Below, one piece after another: positions 13,275 to 24,186 of a stretch of DNA of 32,784 nucleotides; the stretch's first letter is position 1; each line of letters starts with the position of its first letter. The position numbers were made by a program, and so were the translations under genes. The notes beneath the pieces were generated by a model. The model was not told where the DNA came from. It was given only the letters and a program-made list of their open reading frames with translations, and ran no database searches. Origin of the DNA: an uncultured Colwellia sp. (GTDB taxonomy: Bacteria > Pseudomonadota > Gammaproteobacteria > Enterobacterales > Alteromonadaceae); contig CAJXRC010000022.1 in assembly GCA_913058405.1 (NCBI GenBank), positions 1-32,784 on the forward strand, read 5' to 3'.

Positions 13275-14609
13275 TTAAGGAGTAGGGTTTAAATGCGCAA
13301 AATCGGCTTTAACATTTGCAATAACGCTGAGCCTTTCTTTTGCCATTGCTTCTTTTATAGCAAGACCCTGTAAGCCTTTCTCTAAAAAGGGTTGTGCTGT
13401 TACTTTTCTGGCTGCTTTGACTGCTGCTTGTAGATATTGCTCTTGTGGGTAGGCACGGTTTTCAAAACCTAAACGACCTAAAAAGTCAGATTTACACGCC
13501 ATTATAAATAGATCAAATTCTTCTGGTTTTCGCCAAATATCAAGTTGATTAAACATTTTTAGTAACGTACTGGCTTTGAGTTCAAAAGCTTTATGGCAAT
13601 GCAAATGAAACTCGCAAACTTTCAAAGCAAGTTGTTTGTAATGTGAAGGTACTTTCAGTTGTCGACAGATTCTTTCAACTAAGGGTAAGCCTGATTTTTC
13701 ATGTCCCTTGTGGCTAGGCCATAATTGATCAGGAGTAATACCCTTACCCAAATCGTGGCATAAGGCAGCAAAACGGACCGATGTTCTATGGTCACTTTGT
13801 TCAACGGGTATGGCTTGTGTTAACAAAACAGCTTGTTGTAATACCATCATGGTATGTATGCCGCTACATATTTCAGGATGCCAAAGTGCGGGGTTTGGGA
13901 TGCCCCACAAAACGGCCAATTCAGGCCATAATTCTTCTAAGGCATTACATTGCTGTAGTACTTCAAAGAACACCTCGGGATTACCTGTATTAATGTCAGA
14001 ATTAGCACCGCCGTCAGCTAAGCTTAATTGCATTTCTTGCCATATTCGCTCAGGCGTTAAGCATTTTAGCTCGCCACTGGCACTTATTTCCTGCATTAAG
14101 TTAAGTGTTTCATCGGCAATAGTAAAACCATACTTATGATAACGTGCAGCAAAACGTGCAACGCGAAGAACACGCAAAGGATCCTCAATAAAAGCATCGC
14201 TGACATGGCGTAAAATACGATCTTTAAGATCGCGTTGGCCGTTGTAAGGATCAATTATCTTACCGTTATCATCCATTGCCATGGCATTGACTGTAAGATC
14301 GCGCCTTAGTAAGTCTTGTTCGATAGTAACATCGGAGGCGAAGTAGCAGCTAAAACCAGTATAACCTTGACCTTGTTTGCGTTCGGTACGTGCTAGGGCA
14401 TATTCCGCTTTTGTTTTGGGGTGTAAAAAAACAGGGAAATCTTTACCTACTTGATGATAACCGAGCTTTATCATTTGCTCTATACTGGCACCAACGACTA
14501 AATAATCTTCATCTTTTATCGGACGATTAAGTAGCTTGTCGCGGACCGCACCACCGACTAAGTAACTGTTAAGTTCGCTATTTTTAATTTCAGGTTTGCT
14601 GGTTAACAA
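13275..14609 (-). CDS. cca: CCA-adding tRNA nucleotidyltransferase with HD domain
   Basis: Adds or repairs the 3' CCA of tRNAs. The 444 aa protein shows the class II nucleotidyltransferase core: YLVGGAVRD (16-24), the catalytic acidic pair D33-E-D35 in IKDEDYLVVG, RRDLTVNAMA (102-111), and EDPLRVLRVARFAAR (142-156) for nucleotide selection. A C-terminal HD domain (H252, HD at 285-286) is typical of the multifunctional gammaproteobacterial enzyme with phosphohydrolase activity. It is somewhat longer than E. coli Cca (412 aa), partly through an insertion near 199-209 and a longer tail. The frame has no ATG or GTG between the upstream stop and the conserved GGAVRD motif, so TTG at 14609 is the likely start. 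Confidence 0.95.
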   Translation of the reverse strand: MLTSKPEIKNSELNSYLVGGAVRDKLLNRPIKDEDYLVVGASIEQMIKLGYHQVGKDFPVFLHPKTKAEYALARTERKQGQGYTGFSCYFASDVTIEQDLLRRDLTVNAMAMDDNGKIIDPYNGQRDLKDRILRHVSDAFIEDPLRVLRVARFAARYHKYGFTIADETLNLMQEISASGELKCLTPERIWQEMQLSLADGGANSDINTGNPEVFFEVLQQCNALEELWPELAVLWGIPNPALWHPEICSGIHTMMVLQQAVLLTQAIPVEQSDHRTSVRFAALCHDLGKGITPDQLWPSHKGHEKSGLPLVERICRQLKVPSHYKQLALKVCEFHLHCHKAFELKASTLLKMFNQLDIWRKPEEFDLFIMACKSDFLGRLGFENRAYPQEQYLQAAVKAARKVTAQPFLEKGLQGLAIKEAMAKERLSVIANVKADFAHLNPTP

Positions 14610-14682
14610 AGTACGACCAAAATGAAGAGAATGTTAAATAAAGTGTATCATAAGATAAGCATAAGTTCAGAGATTGTCCGTT

Positions 14683-14713
14683 TGGCAAAGCAGCAGAAAT
14701 TGCTGCTTTGCCA
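14683..14713 (-). terminator. Strong stem-loop after the TonB-dependent receptor gene
   Basis: TGGCAAAGCAGCA (14683-14695), loop GAAAT, TGCTGCTTTGCCA (14701-14713). A perfect 13-bp stem 27 bp past the receptor stop. It lacks a T-run, so it may be a processing or stability stem rather than a classical terminator. Confidence 0.55.
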
Positions 14714-14740
14714 TAAATCATAGCAGGGTATAATTAACCA

Positions 14741-16906
14741 TTAAAATTGATAATTAACGCCCATATTAACTGTGGTTCCTAAGCCTTTGATATTGTAACC
14801 ACCGTAAGTGTAACCTTGTGATTTCGTAGGGTAATAATCTTGGTTAAATAAATTTTCAACACCAATAAATGCCGACCAATCACTCGCGAAATTATAATTA
14901 CCGCTTAGATTAACAACCTGATAGCTATCAATAGGACCTTGATCGCCAACATATTTGCCATCAACAGGTTCAAAGCGTTTACGATCGCCAACATATAAAT
15001 AATTGATTGCTACGCTGATATCGCTATTAGGGTTCCAGTTTACATTTACTGTCGCTTTAGGTGGACTAATCTGCTTCGCCCCTAAATAAACGTCAGCTTC
15101 TGTATTTTTGCCTTCTACCCAGCTATAGGTAGCATTTACAGCCCAAGCATCGTTAATGTTATAATTAATTAACGCTTCATAACCATAGATTTCTTGTGGT
15201 GCACGTACTGGCATATAAACACCCGTAGTTTCATTAAATTTATTGGTTGTTCCTAGCTCAGAGGTACTGAAATAAGTCGCAAACTCAAAATGCACTTGTT
15301 CAAAATCAGAACTGAAACCCAATTCATAATTATCGATAATTGAGGCTTCAGTACGAATAAGTGAAATATCGGTTACTGTTGCAGTACGTAATAATCGACC
15401 GGTATCAGAAATATCAGCGCCTTGTGAATAGCTAACAAAAGGACTAAATAATGGCAGCGCATTATATTTTATTCCAATATTATAGGTTGTCGCTTTATAA
15501 TTTAGGGTATCTCCAGTGACATCGACCGGAACCGAACATTGCTCAGCACTTTTACATAACTTAAGTGTACTGTAATCATTGACCGTTAAATCAATATCTT
15601 CTTGTCTGATGCCTAACTTAATAACGAGATTATCATTATAAATTAACTTGGTTTGCAAGAAACCCGCGAGATTTTCCATATCCATTTCTGGCACCCAAAT
15701 TCGGCCATCTACCATAGATTGGGAAGTGACATCATTAAGTGCATCTATGCCGTAAATAAAAGTAGCTTCGAGTGAGTCACCATTATCAAAGCTGAAATCA
15801 ACCAGGGTATTAAATGTTACTCGAAGACCCTTTTTATCCGAATTGATTAATGATTGTCCGCCAGCATAACCCGCGTCAGGATTAGCGAGCACAGGCGAAT
15901 AAAAGAAAGTATTGTCTACTTCTTGGCTGTAAAGGTCGACCATCAATTGTGTTTGCTTGAATATTTCATCATCTACATATTTAAGCATCATGTTATGGTT
16001 ACTTGGGCCTTGTGGTTCACCTAATACTGTTTGGCCTTCGGGTAAAGGGATAGCTTGCGTTTTTTCACCAGTATTTATATTACCAACTAGATCAATTAAA
16101 TCGACATCTTGCTTTGATTGATAGTAGTTATACGTGAACTGTAATGACTTTTCATCGTCAAAATGATATCCCAGTTTAGCAAAGTAATCCTGCATCACCG
16201 CATCAGATAAACCGTATTTTAAACCTAAAATATCGCCATCAGCATCGCGTTGTAAGCCATTTTCTTCATAGCTGGCATTGAGAACATAATCGAAGTTATT
16301 TATCTCTCCATTGATGCCTCCTTCATAACGTTGGCCGATTGAGTCTTCTGTTTCTATGGCACTAAAACGCGTTGAAATACTGGCATGGCCACTTAATGCT
16401 CTATCACTACTTGCTTTTTTAGTGATGTAATTAATGATGCCACCAGCAGCGCCATTACCATAAATAGAGGTAGCCCCCTTAATTACTTCAATACGTTCAA
16501 TAACACTAGCGTCTAGAGTTCTGATACCTAATGAGCCATTACGTAACGGTGTTGATTGTGGAACACCGTCAATCATCACTAAAGGAGAGCGTCCTCGAAG
16601 GGTCTGTCCTGAATTGCTCGAGGAACCTGTACTTGGTGCCATGCCAGGGACAAGGTTTGCGAGTAAGCTTTGAATTTCTGAGGAAACTTTTAGCTGAGCG
16701 GCAATTTGTTTTTGGGTGATTATGGTTATTGATGCAGGTACTTCATCAATACTTTCTGCGATACGACTACCAGTAATAATAATGCGCTCAATATCTTGTT
16801 CTTTAGGTTTTTTTTGGATCTGATTTAGCTCTGATTGATTTTCTTGGCTGAGTGCTTGGCCGCTTATAATAAGTGCCAATAGAGTAAAGGATGTTTTTAA
16901 CACCAT
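14741..16906 (-). CDS. TonB-dependent outer-membrane receptor, siderophore type
   Basis: A 721 aa outer-membrane transporter. Signal peptide about 1-20 (MVLKTSFTLLALIISGQALS), a TonB-box-like IERIIITGSRI near residue 40, and a plug domain (about 50-165) with VPASITIITQKQI, QTLRGRSPLVMIDGVPQ and RIEVIKGATSIYGNGAAGG. A 22-strand barrel is expected for the rest, ending in the usual aromatic residue (GVNYQF). The plug wording resembles IutA-type hydroxamate siderophore receptors, but ligand assignment from this is weak. The gene is alone. Upstream at 16951-16969 is a Fur-box-like sequence, supporting iron uptake. AAGGA lies just before the ATG. Confidence 0.9.
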   Translation of the reverse strand: MVLKTSFTLLALIISGQALSQENQSELNQIQKKPKEQDIERIIITGSRIAESIDEVPASITIITQKQIAAQLKVSSEIQSLLANLVPGMAPSTGSSSNSGQTLRGRSPLVMIDGVPQSTPLRNGSLGIRTLDASVIERIEVIKGATSIYGNGAAGGIINYITKKASSDRALSGHASISTRFSAIETEDSIGQRYEGGINGEINNFDYVLNASYEENGLQRDADGDILGLKYGLSDAVMQDYFAKLGYHFDDEKSLQFTYNYYQSKQDVDLIDLVGNINTGEKTQAIPLPEGQTVLGEPQGPSNHNMMLKYVDDEIFKQTQLMVDLYSQEVDNTFFYSPVLANPDAGYAGGQSLINSDKKGLRVTFNTLVDFSFDNGDSLEATFIYGIDALNDVTSQSMVDGRIWVPEMDMENLAGFLQTKLIYNDNLVIKLGIRQEDIDLTVNDYSTLKLCKSAEQCSVPVDVTGDTLNYKATTYNIGIKYNALPLFSPFVSYSQGADISDTGRLLRTATVTDISLIRTEASIIDNYELGFSSDFEQVHFEFATYFSTSELGTTNKFNETTGVYMPVRAPQEIYGYEALINYNINDAWAVNATYSWVEGKNTEADVYLGAKQISPPKATVNVNWNPNSDISVAINYLYVGDRKRFEPVDGKYVGDQGPIDSYQVVNLSGNYNFASDWSAFIGVENLFNQDYYPTKSQGYTYGGYNIKGLGTTVNMGVNYQF

Positions 16907-16950
16907 GTATTCCTTCTAAGTATTTTTGGTAAGTAATTAATTGCTCATAT

Positions 16951-16969
16951 CTTAATGATAATTGTTTTT
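16951..16969 (-). promoter_or_regulatory. Candidate Fur box of the TonB-dependent receptor
   Basis: CTTAATGATAATTGTTTTT agrees with the 19-bp Fur consensus at 13 positions, including an unbroken TAATGATAAT. It lies 45-63 bp upstream of the receptor start, where a repressor would cover the promoter. The plus-strand gene starts 105 bp away on the other side. Confidence 0.5.
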
Positions 16970-17073
16970 GTTTGCAATTAAATGTTACGCAATTGCTCTA
17001 AATTTAGTTACTCTTTGACATCCTTCAAGCAAGCAGTTAATTTTGTACCTTATTTTCTTTGTTCCGACATACC

Positions 17074-18798
17074 ATGTACCGCAATTTTTTCTCATTAAGT
17101 GAACTACCTTTTTCAATTTCCCCTGATCCTAAATATTTATTTATGAGTGAAAGGCACAGGGAAGCGCTGACACATTTAACTTATGGTTTAGGTGAGGTAG
17201 GCGGTTTCGCATTATTAACCGGGGAGGTAGGGACGGGGAAAACGACAATAAGCCGTTGTTTAATGGAGCAGCTGCCGGACAACACACAAGCTGCTTTTAT
17301 TCTCAACCCGACCTTGTCTTGCCAAGAGTTACTCGCTACTTTATGTGATCAATTAAAAATTCGTTATCGAAAAACAGGTGCTAGTTTAAAAACCTTAACC
17401 GATAAAATCGCTGAAAAACTGCTTAAAAATCATGAGAGTGATGTCAATACATTACTGATAATTGATGAAGCTCAACACTTACAACCTGAAGTCTTAGAAC
17501 AGCTACGGCTGCTAACTAACTTGGAAACCAATACTAAAAAGTTGTTACAGGTAATCCTTATAGGGCAACCAGAACTACAGCAATTATTACAACGTCGTGA
17601 TTTACGCCAATTAGCACAACGTATAACGGCAAGGTATCATTTAATGCCGCTAACAAAACAAGAGTTAGCGCAGTATATTCAACATCGCTTGACTGTTGCA
17701 GATTGCGCAAGACCACTTTTTGACAAAGGTGCATTAGCTAAAATTCATCAACTATCTCAAGGTGTTCCAAGACTGATTAACTTATTGTGTCATAGCGCAT
17801 TGATGCTGGCGTATAACCAAAATGACAGTGTGGTTAATAAAAAAACGGTTATTGCCGCGGGTGAACGTGCATTAGGAGATGACGTAACGAGAAAAGAAGG
17901 TGGTGTCCATCGCAATCATGTTCTGATGTTTTCTACAGTTTTTAGTGTTGCTGCTTTCTTTGCTTTGGCTGGTTTTTGGTGGGGACAGACACCTGTTAAG
18001 AATAATTTGGAAAATAGTCGCCAAGCGCATGTAATTAATACCAAAGAACAATTAAATGATACTGAGTTAGTAGGCCTTGATGTTGATAAAAGTGAAAAAG
18101 AATTATTGCCAGATGATCATGATATTCAATCAGAACAAGCCAGAGTAGATACTAATAAAAATATTGATAAGGTTGTGACTAACATAGCAAGTGAAGTTAT
18201 AACTGATACCGCTGTCACGGCTAAAATAGCACGTCAAACTGCGGACGATAACAAGACGAAAAACAAATTGGCGACTGAAAAACTGGCTAATGAGCGAGCT
18301 AACGAGAACTTAAGTGTGCCAGTAAATGAAAAAGCACTAGTGGTCAGCGCGAAGAGAAATAACTTGCCGCATGAAAATAAGCAAGATAGTAACTATCAAG
18401 TTACAAATGTTGATGGTGTTTCTAGTGATCTAATGGCTCTATTTCAAGCAGCAGTAAACGAAACTAATGTAGAAAGCTCACCCAACAGCCAGTCGGTCGA
18501 TAATCGTTTAGAAGCCAGTAGCAAGCCTTATGAGTCACCTACCAATTATAATGAAGAACTTAATATTAGGCCACTGACTCAAATGCCTCAACAACTACAG
18601 AATGCTTTACCAAGTTTGCAATTTGAACAGCATATATACGCTTCTGACGGTCAGGGTTGGGTCAATGTAAATGGTCGAGATCGTTATGAAGGCGACTACA
18701 TAGGTGATAACTTGATTGTTGAGAAAATATTACCTCAACAAGTGATTCTCTCTTTTCAAGGTGAAAAGTTTAGCTTGCCGGCGCTGACAAATTGGTGA
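17074..18798 (+). CDS. ExeA-GspB fusion, AAA ATPase for type II secretin assembly
   Basis: Residues 1-270 are an ExeA/GspA-type AAA ATPase: the family start MYRNFFSLSELPFSISPDPK, Walker A GEVGTGKT (50-57), Walker B LLIIDEAQ (127-134), and an arginine-rich sensor region (RITARYH). One transmembrane helix (283-303) follows. Then comes a long, low-complexity Asn/Lys/Glu-rich periplasmic linker (about 310-500). The last 70 residues (PLTQMPQQLQNALPSLQFEQ onward, including VNVNGRDRYEGDYIGDNLIV) match the GspB (T2SSB) C-terminal domain. ExeA and ExeB of Aeromonas are separate partners that place the ExeD secretin through peptidoglycan; here they are joined. Start ATG 17074 begins the conserved ExeA N-terminus; a TTG at 17059 is in frame but less likely. 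No other gsp gene is adjacent. Confidence 0.88.
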   Translation: MYRNFFSLSELPFSISPDPKYLFMSERHREALTHLTYGLGEVGGFALLTGEVGTGKTTISRCLMEQLPDNTQAAFILNPTLSCQELLATLCDQLKIRYRKTGASLKTLTDKIAEKLLKNHESDVNTLLIIDEAQHLQPEVLEQLRLLTNLETNTKKLLQVILIGQPELQQLLQRRDLRQLAQRITARYHLMPLTKQELAQYIQHRLTVADCARPLFDKGALAKIHQLSQGVPRLINLLCHSALMLAYNQNDSVVNKKTVIAAGERALGDDVTRKEGGVHRNHVLMFSTVFSVAAFFALAGFWWGQTPVKNNLENSRQAHVINTKEQLNDTELVGLDVDKSEKELLPDDHDIQSEQARVDTNKNIDKVVTNIASEVITDTAVTAKIARQTADDNKTKNKLATEKLANERANENLSVPVNEKALVVSAKRNNLPHENKQDSNYQVTNVDGVSSDLMALFQAAVNETNVESSPNSQSVDNRLEASSKPYESPTNYNEELNIRPLTQMPQQLQNALPSLQFEQHIYASDGQGWVNVNGRDRYEGDYIGDNLIVEKILPQQVILSFQGEKFSLPALTNW

Positions 18799-18840
18799 TT
18801 CCTATAGATTAGTTAAGTAATATTGTTGTTGAAAAAATAA

Positions 18841-18878
18841 AAAAAGCCCTGATAAGTTTTTAGTTATCAGGGCTTTTT
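18841..18878. terminator. Bidirectional terminator between exeA-gspB and leuD
   Basis: AAAAAGCCCTGATAA (18841-18855) and TTATCAGGGCTTTTT (18864-18878) around an 8-nt loop. T-runs on both strands let it end both convergent units. Confidence 0.93.
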
Positions 18879-18910
18879 AATTATTTTATTTTGTCATAAT
18901 ACTGACAGGT

Positions 18911-19507
18911 TTATTGCCAAGCAGGCATTTTCTCTTCAAAGGCTTTAATGGTATCAAGTTTATTTAACGTCCAACCGACACTATCAACACCATTTTCTAA
19001 GCTATATTGTTGAAATTCATTCAAGCTAAACTTAAAAGATAATTCGCCACAAGTCACTGTATTATTTGGTAAGTCTACGGTAAGTGTTAGTTGGGCGTTA
19101 GGAGATAGTTTGAATAACTGCTCAATTTCGGCTTCAGCCAGCTTAATCGGTAACAGACCAACGTTGATACAGTTACCATAAAAAATATCGGCAAAACTTG
19201 ATGCTATTATGACTTTAAAACCATATTCCTGTAATGCCCAAGGTGCGTGTTCACGACTTGAGCCACAACCAAAGTTTTCACCCGCTAGTAAAATGCTGGC
19301 GTCTTTGTATTCTGGTTTGTTGATGATAAAGTCAGGATTTACCTGTGTACCCGCGTGATCTAAATAACGGCTATCGTGAAATAGATGCACGCCAAAGCCT
19401 ACGCGTTCAGTTTTTTGTAAAAACTGCTTAGGGATGATTTGATCGGTATCGACGTTTGCAACATCTAATGGCACAACCAAACCTGTATGTGTGTTAAATT
19501 TTTCCAT
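18911..19507 (-). CDS. leuD: LeuD, 3-isopropylmalate dehydratase small subunit
   Basis: Small subunit of isopropylmalate isomerase, partner of LeuC in leucine synthesis. The 198 aa chain opens [20 protein letters not shown] and contains [16 protein letters not shown], both hallmarks of the aconitase swivel domain. Length matches E. coli LeuD (201). AGGAAG lies 4 nt upstream of the ATG. It is the last gene of leuABCD, 136 nt after leuC. The terminator at 18841-18878 closes the operon. Confidence 0.97.
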   Translation of the reverse strand: MEKFNTHTGLVVPLDVANVDTDQIIPKQFLQKTERVGFGVHLFHDSRYLDHAGTQVNPDFIINKPEYKDASILLAGENFGCGSSREHAPWALQEYGFKVIIASSFADIFYGNCINVGLLPIKLAEAEIEQLFKLSPNAQLTLTVDLPNNTVTCGELSFKFSLNEFQQYSLENGVDSVGWTLNKLDTIKAFEEKMPAWQ

Positions 19508-19643
19508 TTGTCTTCCTAAAAAATTTTAAGTAGCGATTTTCTTGAAGTTATTTCAGTCAATTAAAAGAAAAAAGCACGGAGTTGACGCTAGTCAATGAGT
19601 ACTTTTGACACAGTAATTTTTTTAAATAACAAAAAGACAATTG

Positions 19644-21059
19644 TTACGCATTTAAATCAACAAAGTGACCAGTAATAGCGGCAGCAGCGGCCATTTCAGG
19701 GCTCACTAAGTGAGTACGACTACCACGGCCTTGACGACCTTCAAAGTTACGGTTACTGGTTGATGCACAACGATCACCTTCTTCAAGCACATCGTCATTC
19801 ATACCCAAACACATTGAACAACCAGGTAAGCGCCATTCAAAACCTGCATCGGTGAATATTTTATCTAAGCCTTCACTTTCAGCCTGCTCTTTAACACGAT
19901 ATGAGCCAGGAACGATTATGGCATCAATAGTCTCGACGACTTGCTGACCTTCATATTGTTGAACAACACCGGCAGCGGCGCGTAAATCTTCAATACGTGA
20001 ATTAGTACAAGAACCAATAAAGACTTTATTCACTTGAATATCAGTCATTTTGGTACCAGCAGTTAAGCCCATATAGTTAAGAGCGCTAACACAAGACTCT
20101 TTTTCAACAGGGTCATTAAAGTCTTCTGGAGAAGGAACAATGCCGTCGACACTGATAACTTGTCCTGGGTTTGTACCCCAAGTAACTTGCGCCTTGATGT
20201 CTTTTGCTTCTAGCGTTAATACTGCATCAAAAGTTGCATCAGCATCAGATTTTAGGTTTGTCCAATCAGCAACTGCTTGTTCAAATACTTCACCTTTTGG
20301 TGCGTACTCTTTACCTTCAACATAATCAAAGGTGGTTTGATCCGGTGCAATTAAACCAGCTTTTGCGCCAAATTCGATACTCATGTTACACACTGTCATA
20401 CGCTCTTCCATACTAAGCGCTTCGATAGCTTCACCACAGTATTCAACCACATATCCTGTTGCACCAGCGCTACCAGTTTTACCGATAATTGCTAAGATAA
20501 TATCTTTTGCACTAATGCCAGCACCGACATGGCCTTTAACTTCAATTTTCATGGTTTTTGCTTTGTTTTGACGTAAAGTCTGGGTAGCAAAAACATGTTC
20601 TACTTCAGAAGTACCAATACCAAAAGCAAGAGCACCGAAAGCACCATGTGTAGCCGTATGTGAGTCACCGCAAACAATGATAGTGCCTGGTAATGTTAAC
20701 CCTAGCTCTGGCCCAATAACATGTGCGATACCTTGATTTTTATGGCCCATATCAAATAGCTCGATGCCAAAATATTTACAGTTTATAGCTAACGCACGTA
20801 GTTGATTGGCAGCGCCTTCACCGGCAGCATCGATTTTAATTGAACGCGTTGAAATATTATGATCCATGGTTGCAATAGTACGTTCAGGATGACGTACTGG
20901 GCGGTTATGAAAACGTAAATTTGCAAAAGCTTGTGGTGAGGTCACTTCATGAATTAAGTGACGGTCAACATACAATAATGGCGTTTCACCTTCAGTTGCT
21001 TCAACCAAATGGTTTTGCCATAATTTTTCATACATGGTTTTTGGGGTAGAAATTGTCAT
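19644..21059 (-). CDS. leuC: LeuC, 3-isopropylmalate dehydratase large subunit
   Basis: Large, [4Fe-4S]-bearing subunit of isopropylmalate isomerase. Visible are [16 protein letters not shown], the HTATHGAFG substrate region, and the three cluster cysteines in FIGSCTNSR and [10 protein letters not shown]. The start was moved to 21059 ([14 protein letters not shown]), giving 471 aa as in other LeuC; a longer in-frame start at 21119 would lie inside leuB. The ATG follows the leuB stop by one base, indicating coupling. Forms the LeuCD heterodimer in the cytoplasm. Confidence 0.97.
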   Translation of the reverse strand: MTISTPKTMYEKLWQNHLVEATEGETPLLYVDRHLIHEVTSPQAFANLRFHNRPVRHPERTIATMDHNISTRSIKIDAAGEGAANQLRALAINCKYFGIELFDMGHKNQGIAHVIGPELGLTLPGTIIVCGDSHTATHGAFGALAFGIGTSEVEHVFATQTLRQNKAKTMKIEVKGHVGAGISAKDIILAIIGKTGSAGATGYVVEYCGEAIEALSMEERMTVCNMSIEFGAKAGLIAPDQTTFDYVEGKEYAPKGEVFEQAVADWTNLKSDADATFDAVLTLEAKDIKAQVTWGTNPGQVISVDGIVPSPEDFNDPVEKESCVSALNYMGLTAGTKMTDIQVNKVFIGSCTNSRIEDLRAAAGVVQQYEGQQVVETIDAIIVPGSYRVKEQAESEGLDKIFTDAGFEWRLPGCSMCLGMNDDVLEEGDRCASTSNRNFEGRQGRGSRTHLVSPEMAAAAAITGHFVDLNA

Positions 21060-21060
21060 T

Positions 21061-22161
<1,101 letters not shown>

Positions 22162-22223
22162 TTATATTTTAGAAACTGTTTAGCAATTAATTCGCTACTG
22201 CTATTTTATTTGTTTTTCGGCGA

Positions 22224-23792
22224 TTAAGCTTGTTTTGCTGATTTCAAATCGGCAATAGTCATCGCTCTATGGATGCTGTTTAATGCATTTATTAATGCTT
22301 GTCCTGATGCTTCAATGACATCAGTTTCTAAACCATAGCCATGAAAATTTCTACCTTGCCAAATGATAACTAAATCGGCTTGGCCTAAACCATCTTCACC
22401 TGAGCCTTTATTTGATATTTTGTAATCACTGACTTCAAATTCTATATCAACACTTTGCTTAATTGCTTGATAAAGCGCATCAACGGGGCCATTACCTGTT
22501 GCTGCGTGAATCTTACAATTATCTTTATCACCTGAGGCAAGTTTAATGCTAGCAGTAGAGAACTCGCCATCACCACATTGCACATTAATCGTGTCTAACT
22601 GGAAAAAATCTTGTAAATCTTTTTGTTGTAACTTAAATACTAAGGCTTCTAAGTCATCATCGAATACTTGACCTTTTTTATCTGCTAAGGTTAAAAAGTC
22701 AGCATATAACTCTTCAATTTCATAATCGCTTTCTTGGTAACCTAAACTTTCCATGCGGTGTTTAATGACATGACGACCACTGCGTGATGTTAGGTTTAAT
22801 TTAGTTTTGGCGATACCGACACTTTCAGGCGTCATGATCTCGTACGTATTACTCGCTTTTAGCATACCATCTTGATGAATGCCTGATGAATGGCTAAATG
22901 CATTACCGCCGACAATCGCCTTATTTAATTGTACAGGCATATTACAGACTGTGCTGACTAACTTGGACACCCGTGCTATCTCTTGATGATTGATATTAGT
23001 TTTTACACCTAACAAGGCTTGGCGTGTTTGCATGATCATGGCGACTTCTTCTAACGAACAGTTACCCGCACGTTCACCAATGCCATTAATAGTACATTCA
23101 ATTTGACGTGCTCCAGCTTGAACTGCGGCCATGGAGTTAGCGACAGCTAAACCTAAGTCATTATGACAATGTACAGAGATTATCGCTTGATCAATATTTG
23201 GTACACGATTAAACAAGTCAGTTATGATGCCTTGAAACTCGAAGGGCAGGGTGTAGCCGACGGTATCGGGAATATTAACTGTAGTGGCGCCTGCTTTAAT
23301 TGCCCCTTCTACCATGCGGCATAAGTTATCAATTGGTGTACGACCTGCATCTTCACAAGAGAACTCAACGTCATCGGTGTACTTTCTTGCATGTTTGACT
23401 GCATGTATTGCCATAGCTTCCACGTCAGAAAATTCTTTCTTTAGTTTTTGTTGCACGTGCACATCAGAGGTTGAAATAAAGGTATGGATTCGAAATTGGT
23501 CAGCAACTTTTAACGCTTCAGCACAGGCGTCAATATCTGCTTCTACTGCGCGGGCTAAACCACAAACACGGGCATTTTTGATTGTGCGGGCAATTTGCTG
23601 TACTGATTCAAAATCACCAGGAGAAGAAACTGGAAAACCGACTTCCATTACATCTACTCCTAAGCGTTCAATCGCTAAAGCAATCTGAAGCTTTTCATGT
23701 ACCGATAAACTAGCATTTAATGCTTGTTCACCATCACGTAAGGTCGTATCAAAAATTATAACTTGGTCATTATTAATTTGTGGGTTGCTCAT
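22224..23792 (-). CDS. leuA: LeuA, 2-isopropylmalate synthase
   Basis: First committed step of leucine synthesis, condensing acetyl-CoA with 2-oxoisovalerate. The 522 aa protein has the catalytic [11 protein letters not shown] (metal Asp and Arg) near residue 14, the DTVGYTLP barrel motif, [15 protein letters not shown] (metal histidines), and the second signature [14 protein letters not shown]. The C-terminal regulatory domain (about 390-522) for leucine feedback is complete. AAGGA lies 7 nt before the ATG. Upstream are the leader peptide and terminator of an attenuator, so the gene is probably controlled by leucyl-tRNA charging. Confidence 0.97.
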   Translation of the reverse strand: MSNPQINNDQVIIFDTTLRDGEQALNASLSVHEKLQIALAIERLGVDVMEVGFPVSSPGDFESVQQIARTIKNARVCGLARAVEADIDACAEALKVADQFRIHTFISTSDVHVQQKLKKEFSDVEAMAIHAVKHARKYTDDVEFSCEDAGRTPIDNLCRMVEGAIKAGATTVNIPDTVGYTLPFEFQGIITDLFNRVPNIDQAIISVHCHNDLGLAVANSMAAVQAGARQIECTINGIGERAGNCSLEEVAMIMQTRQALLGVKTNINHQEIARVSKLVSTVCNMPVQLNKAIVGGNAFSHSSGIHQDGMLKASNTYEIMTPESVGIAKTKLNLTSRSGRHVIKHRMESLGYQESDYEIEELYADFLTLADKKGQVFDDDLEALVFKLQQKDLQDFFQLDTINVQCGDGEFSTASIKLASGDKDNCKIHAATGNGPVDALYQAIKQSVDIEFEVSDYKISNKGSGEDGLGQADLVIIWQGRNFHGYGLETDVIEASGQALINALNSIHRAMTIADLKSAKQA

Positions 23793-23862
23793 TTTTTATC
23801 CTTTAAAATCTCTGCTGATGTCTGCATTAACACTTATTCACGACTAACCTAACTGCGGACAT

Positions 23863-23893
23863 AAAAAAACCCGCGATTGTTAGCGCGGGTTTT
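23863..23893 (-). terminator. leu attenuator terminator
   Basis: Transcript stem AAAACCCGCG / CGCGGGTTTT with an 8-nt loop, then a U-run (complement of the A-run 23863-23869). It sits between the leader peptide stop and leuA, 71 bp before the leuA start. The 5' arm AAAACCCGCGC (23893-23883) can instead pair with GCGCG-GATA-GGTTTT (23956-23942) at the end of the leader ORF, an antiterminator. Confidence 0.9.
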
Positions 23894-23946
23894 ATTTTAT
23901 TTCTACTTAGTTTTCAATATTTAAACTTATGAAGAAGCAACAAAAC

Positions 23947-24018
23947 CTATCCGCGCATGATGAGTGCGAGGAGGAGGTTATTTTTAATGTGCTTAATCAA
24001 TTTGGTCATATAAGTCAT
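23947..24018 (-). CDS. leuL: leu operon leader peptide
   Basis: A 23-codon ORF reading MTYMTKLIKHIKNN then LLLALIMRG. Three consecutive CTC codons (23976-23968), GCA, and a fourth CTC (23964-23962) lie just before the stop, the classic design for ribosome stalling when leucyl-tRNA is short. CTC is otherwise uncommon in this AT-rich window. The stop region overlaps the antiterminator segment, so a ribosome reaching the end would favour the terminator. A second ATG at 24009 would give 20 residues; no strong ribosome site marks either one. Confidence 0.88.
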   Translation of the reverse strand: MTYMTKLIKHIKNNLLLALIMRG

Positions 24019-24186
24019 TTTAATCTATTCTTTGCTTTTTGTGTAAAAATACAAAAAAAGCTAATAAATATTCTTTTTAAGCGGAAACTATTCAATGTAC
24101 TATTAATAGCGCAGATACTCTAACTATGTCAAATGAAAAATGTTTTATTGCTAGACGGATTAGTTATATGCACTGTTATAACTTAT

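Noticed and set aside
19582-19595. TTGAC-GCTA-GTCAA, an FNR/DNR-like palindrome in the leuC-leuD gap
   Set aside because: Both half-sites carry the less common C, it lies inside a biosynthetic operon with no promoter elements nearby, and leuD is explained by the leuA promoter.
20140-20571. Several plus-strand open frames inside leuC, leuB and leuA
   Set aside because: They are opposite-strand shadows of well-conserved leucine genes with no ribosome sites or domains.
23929-24123. Plus-strand 64-codon reading frame over the leu leader
   Set aside because: It is antisense to the leader peptide and attenuator, has no recognisable domain, and its composition is that of non-coding AT-rich DNA.
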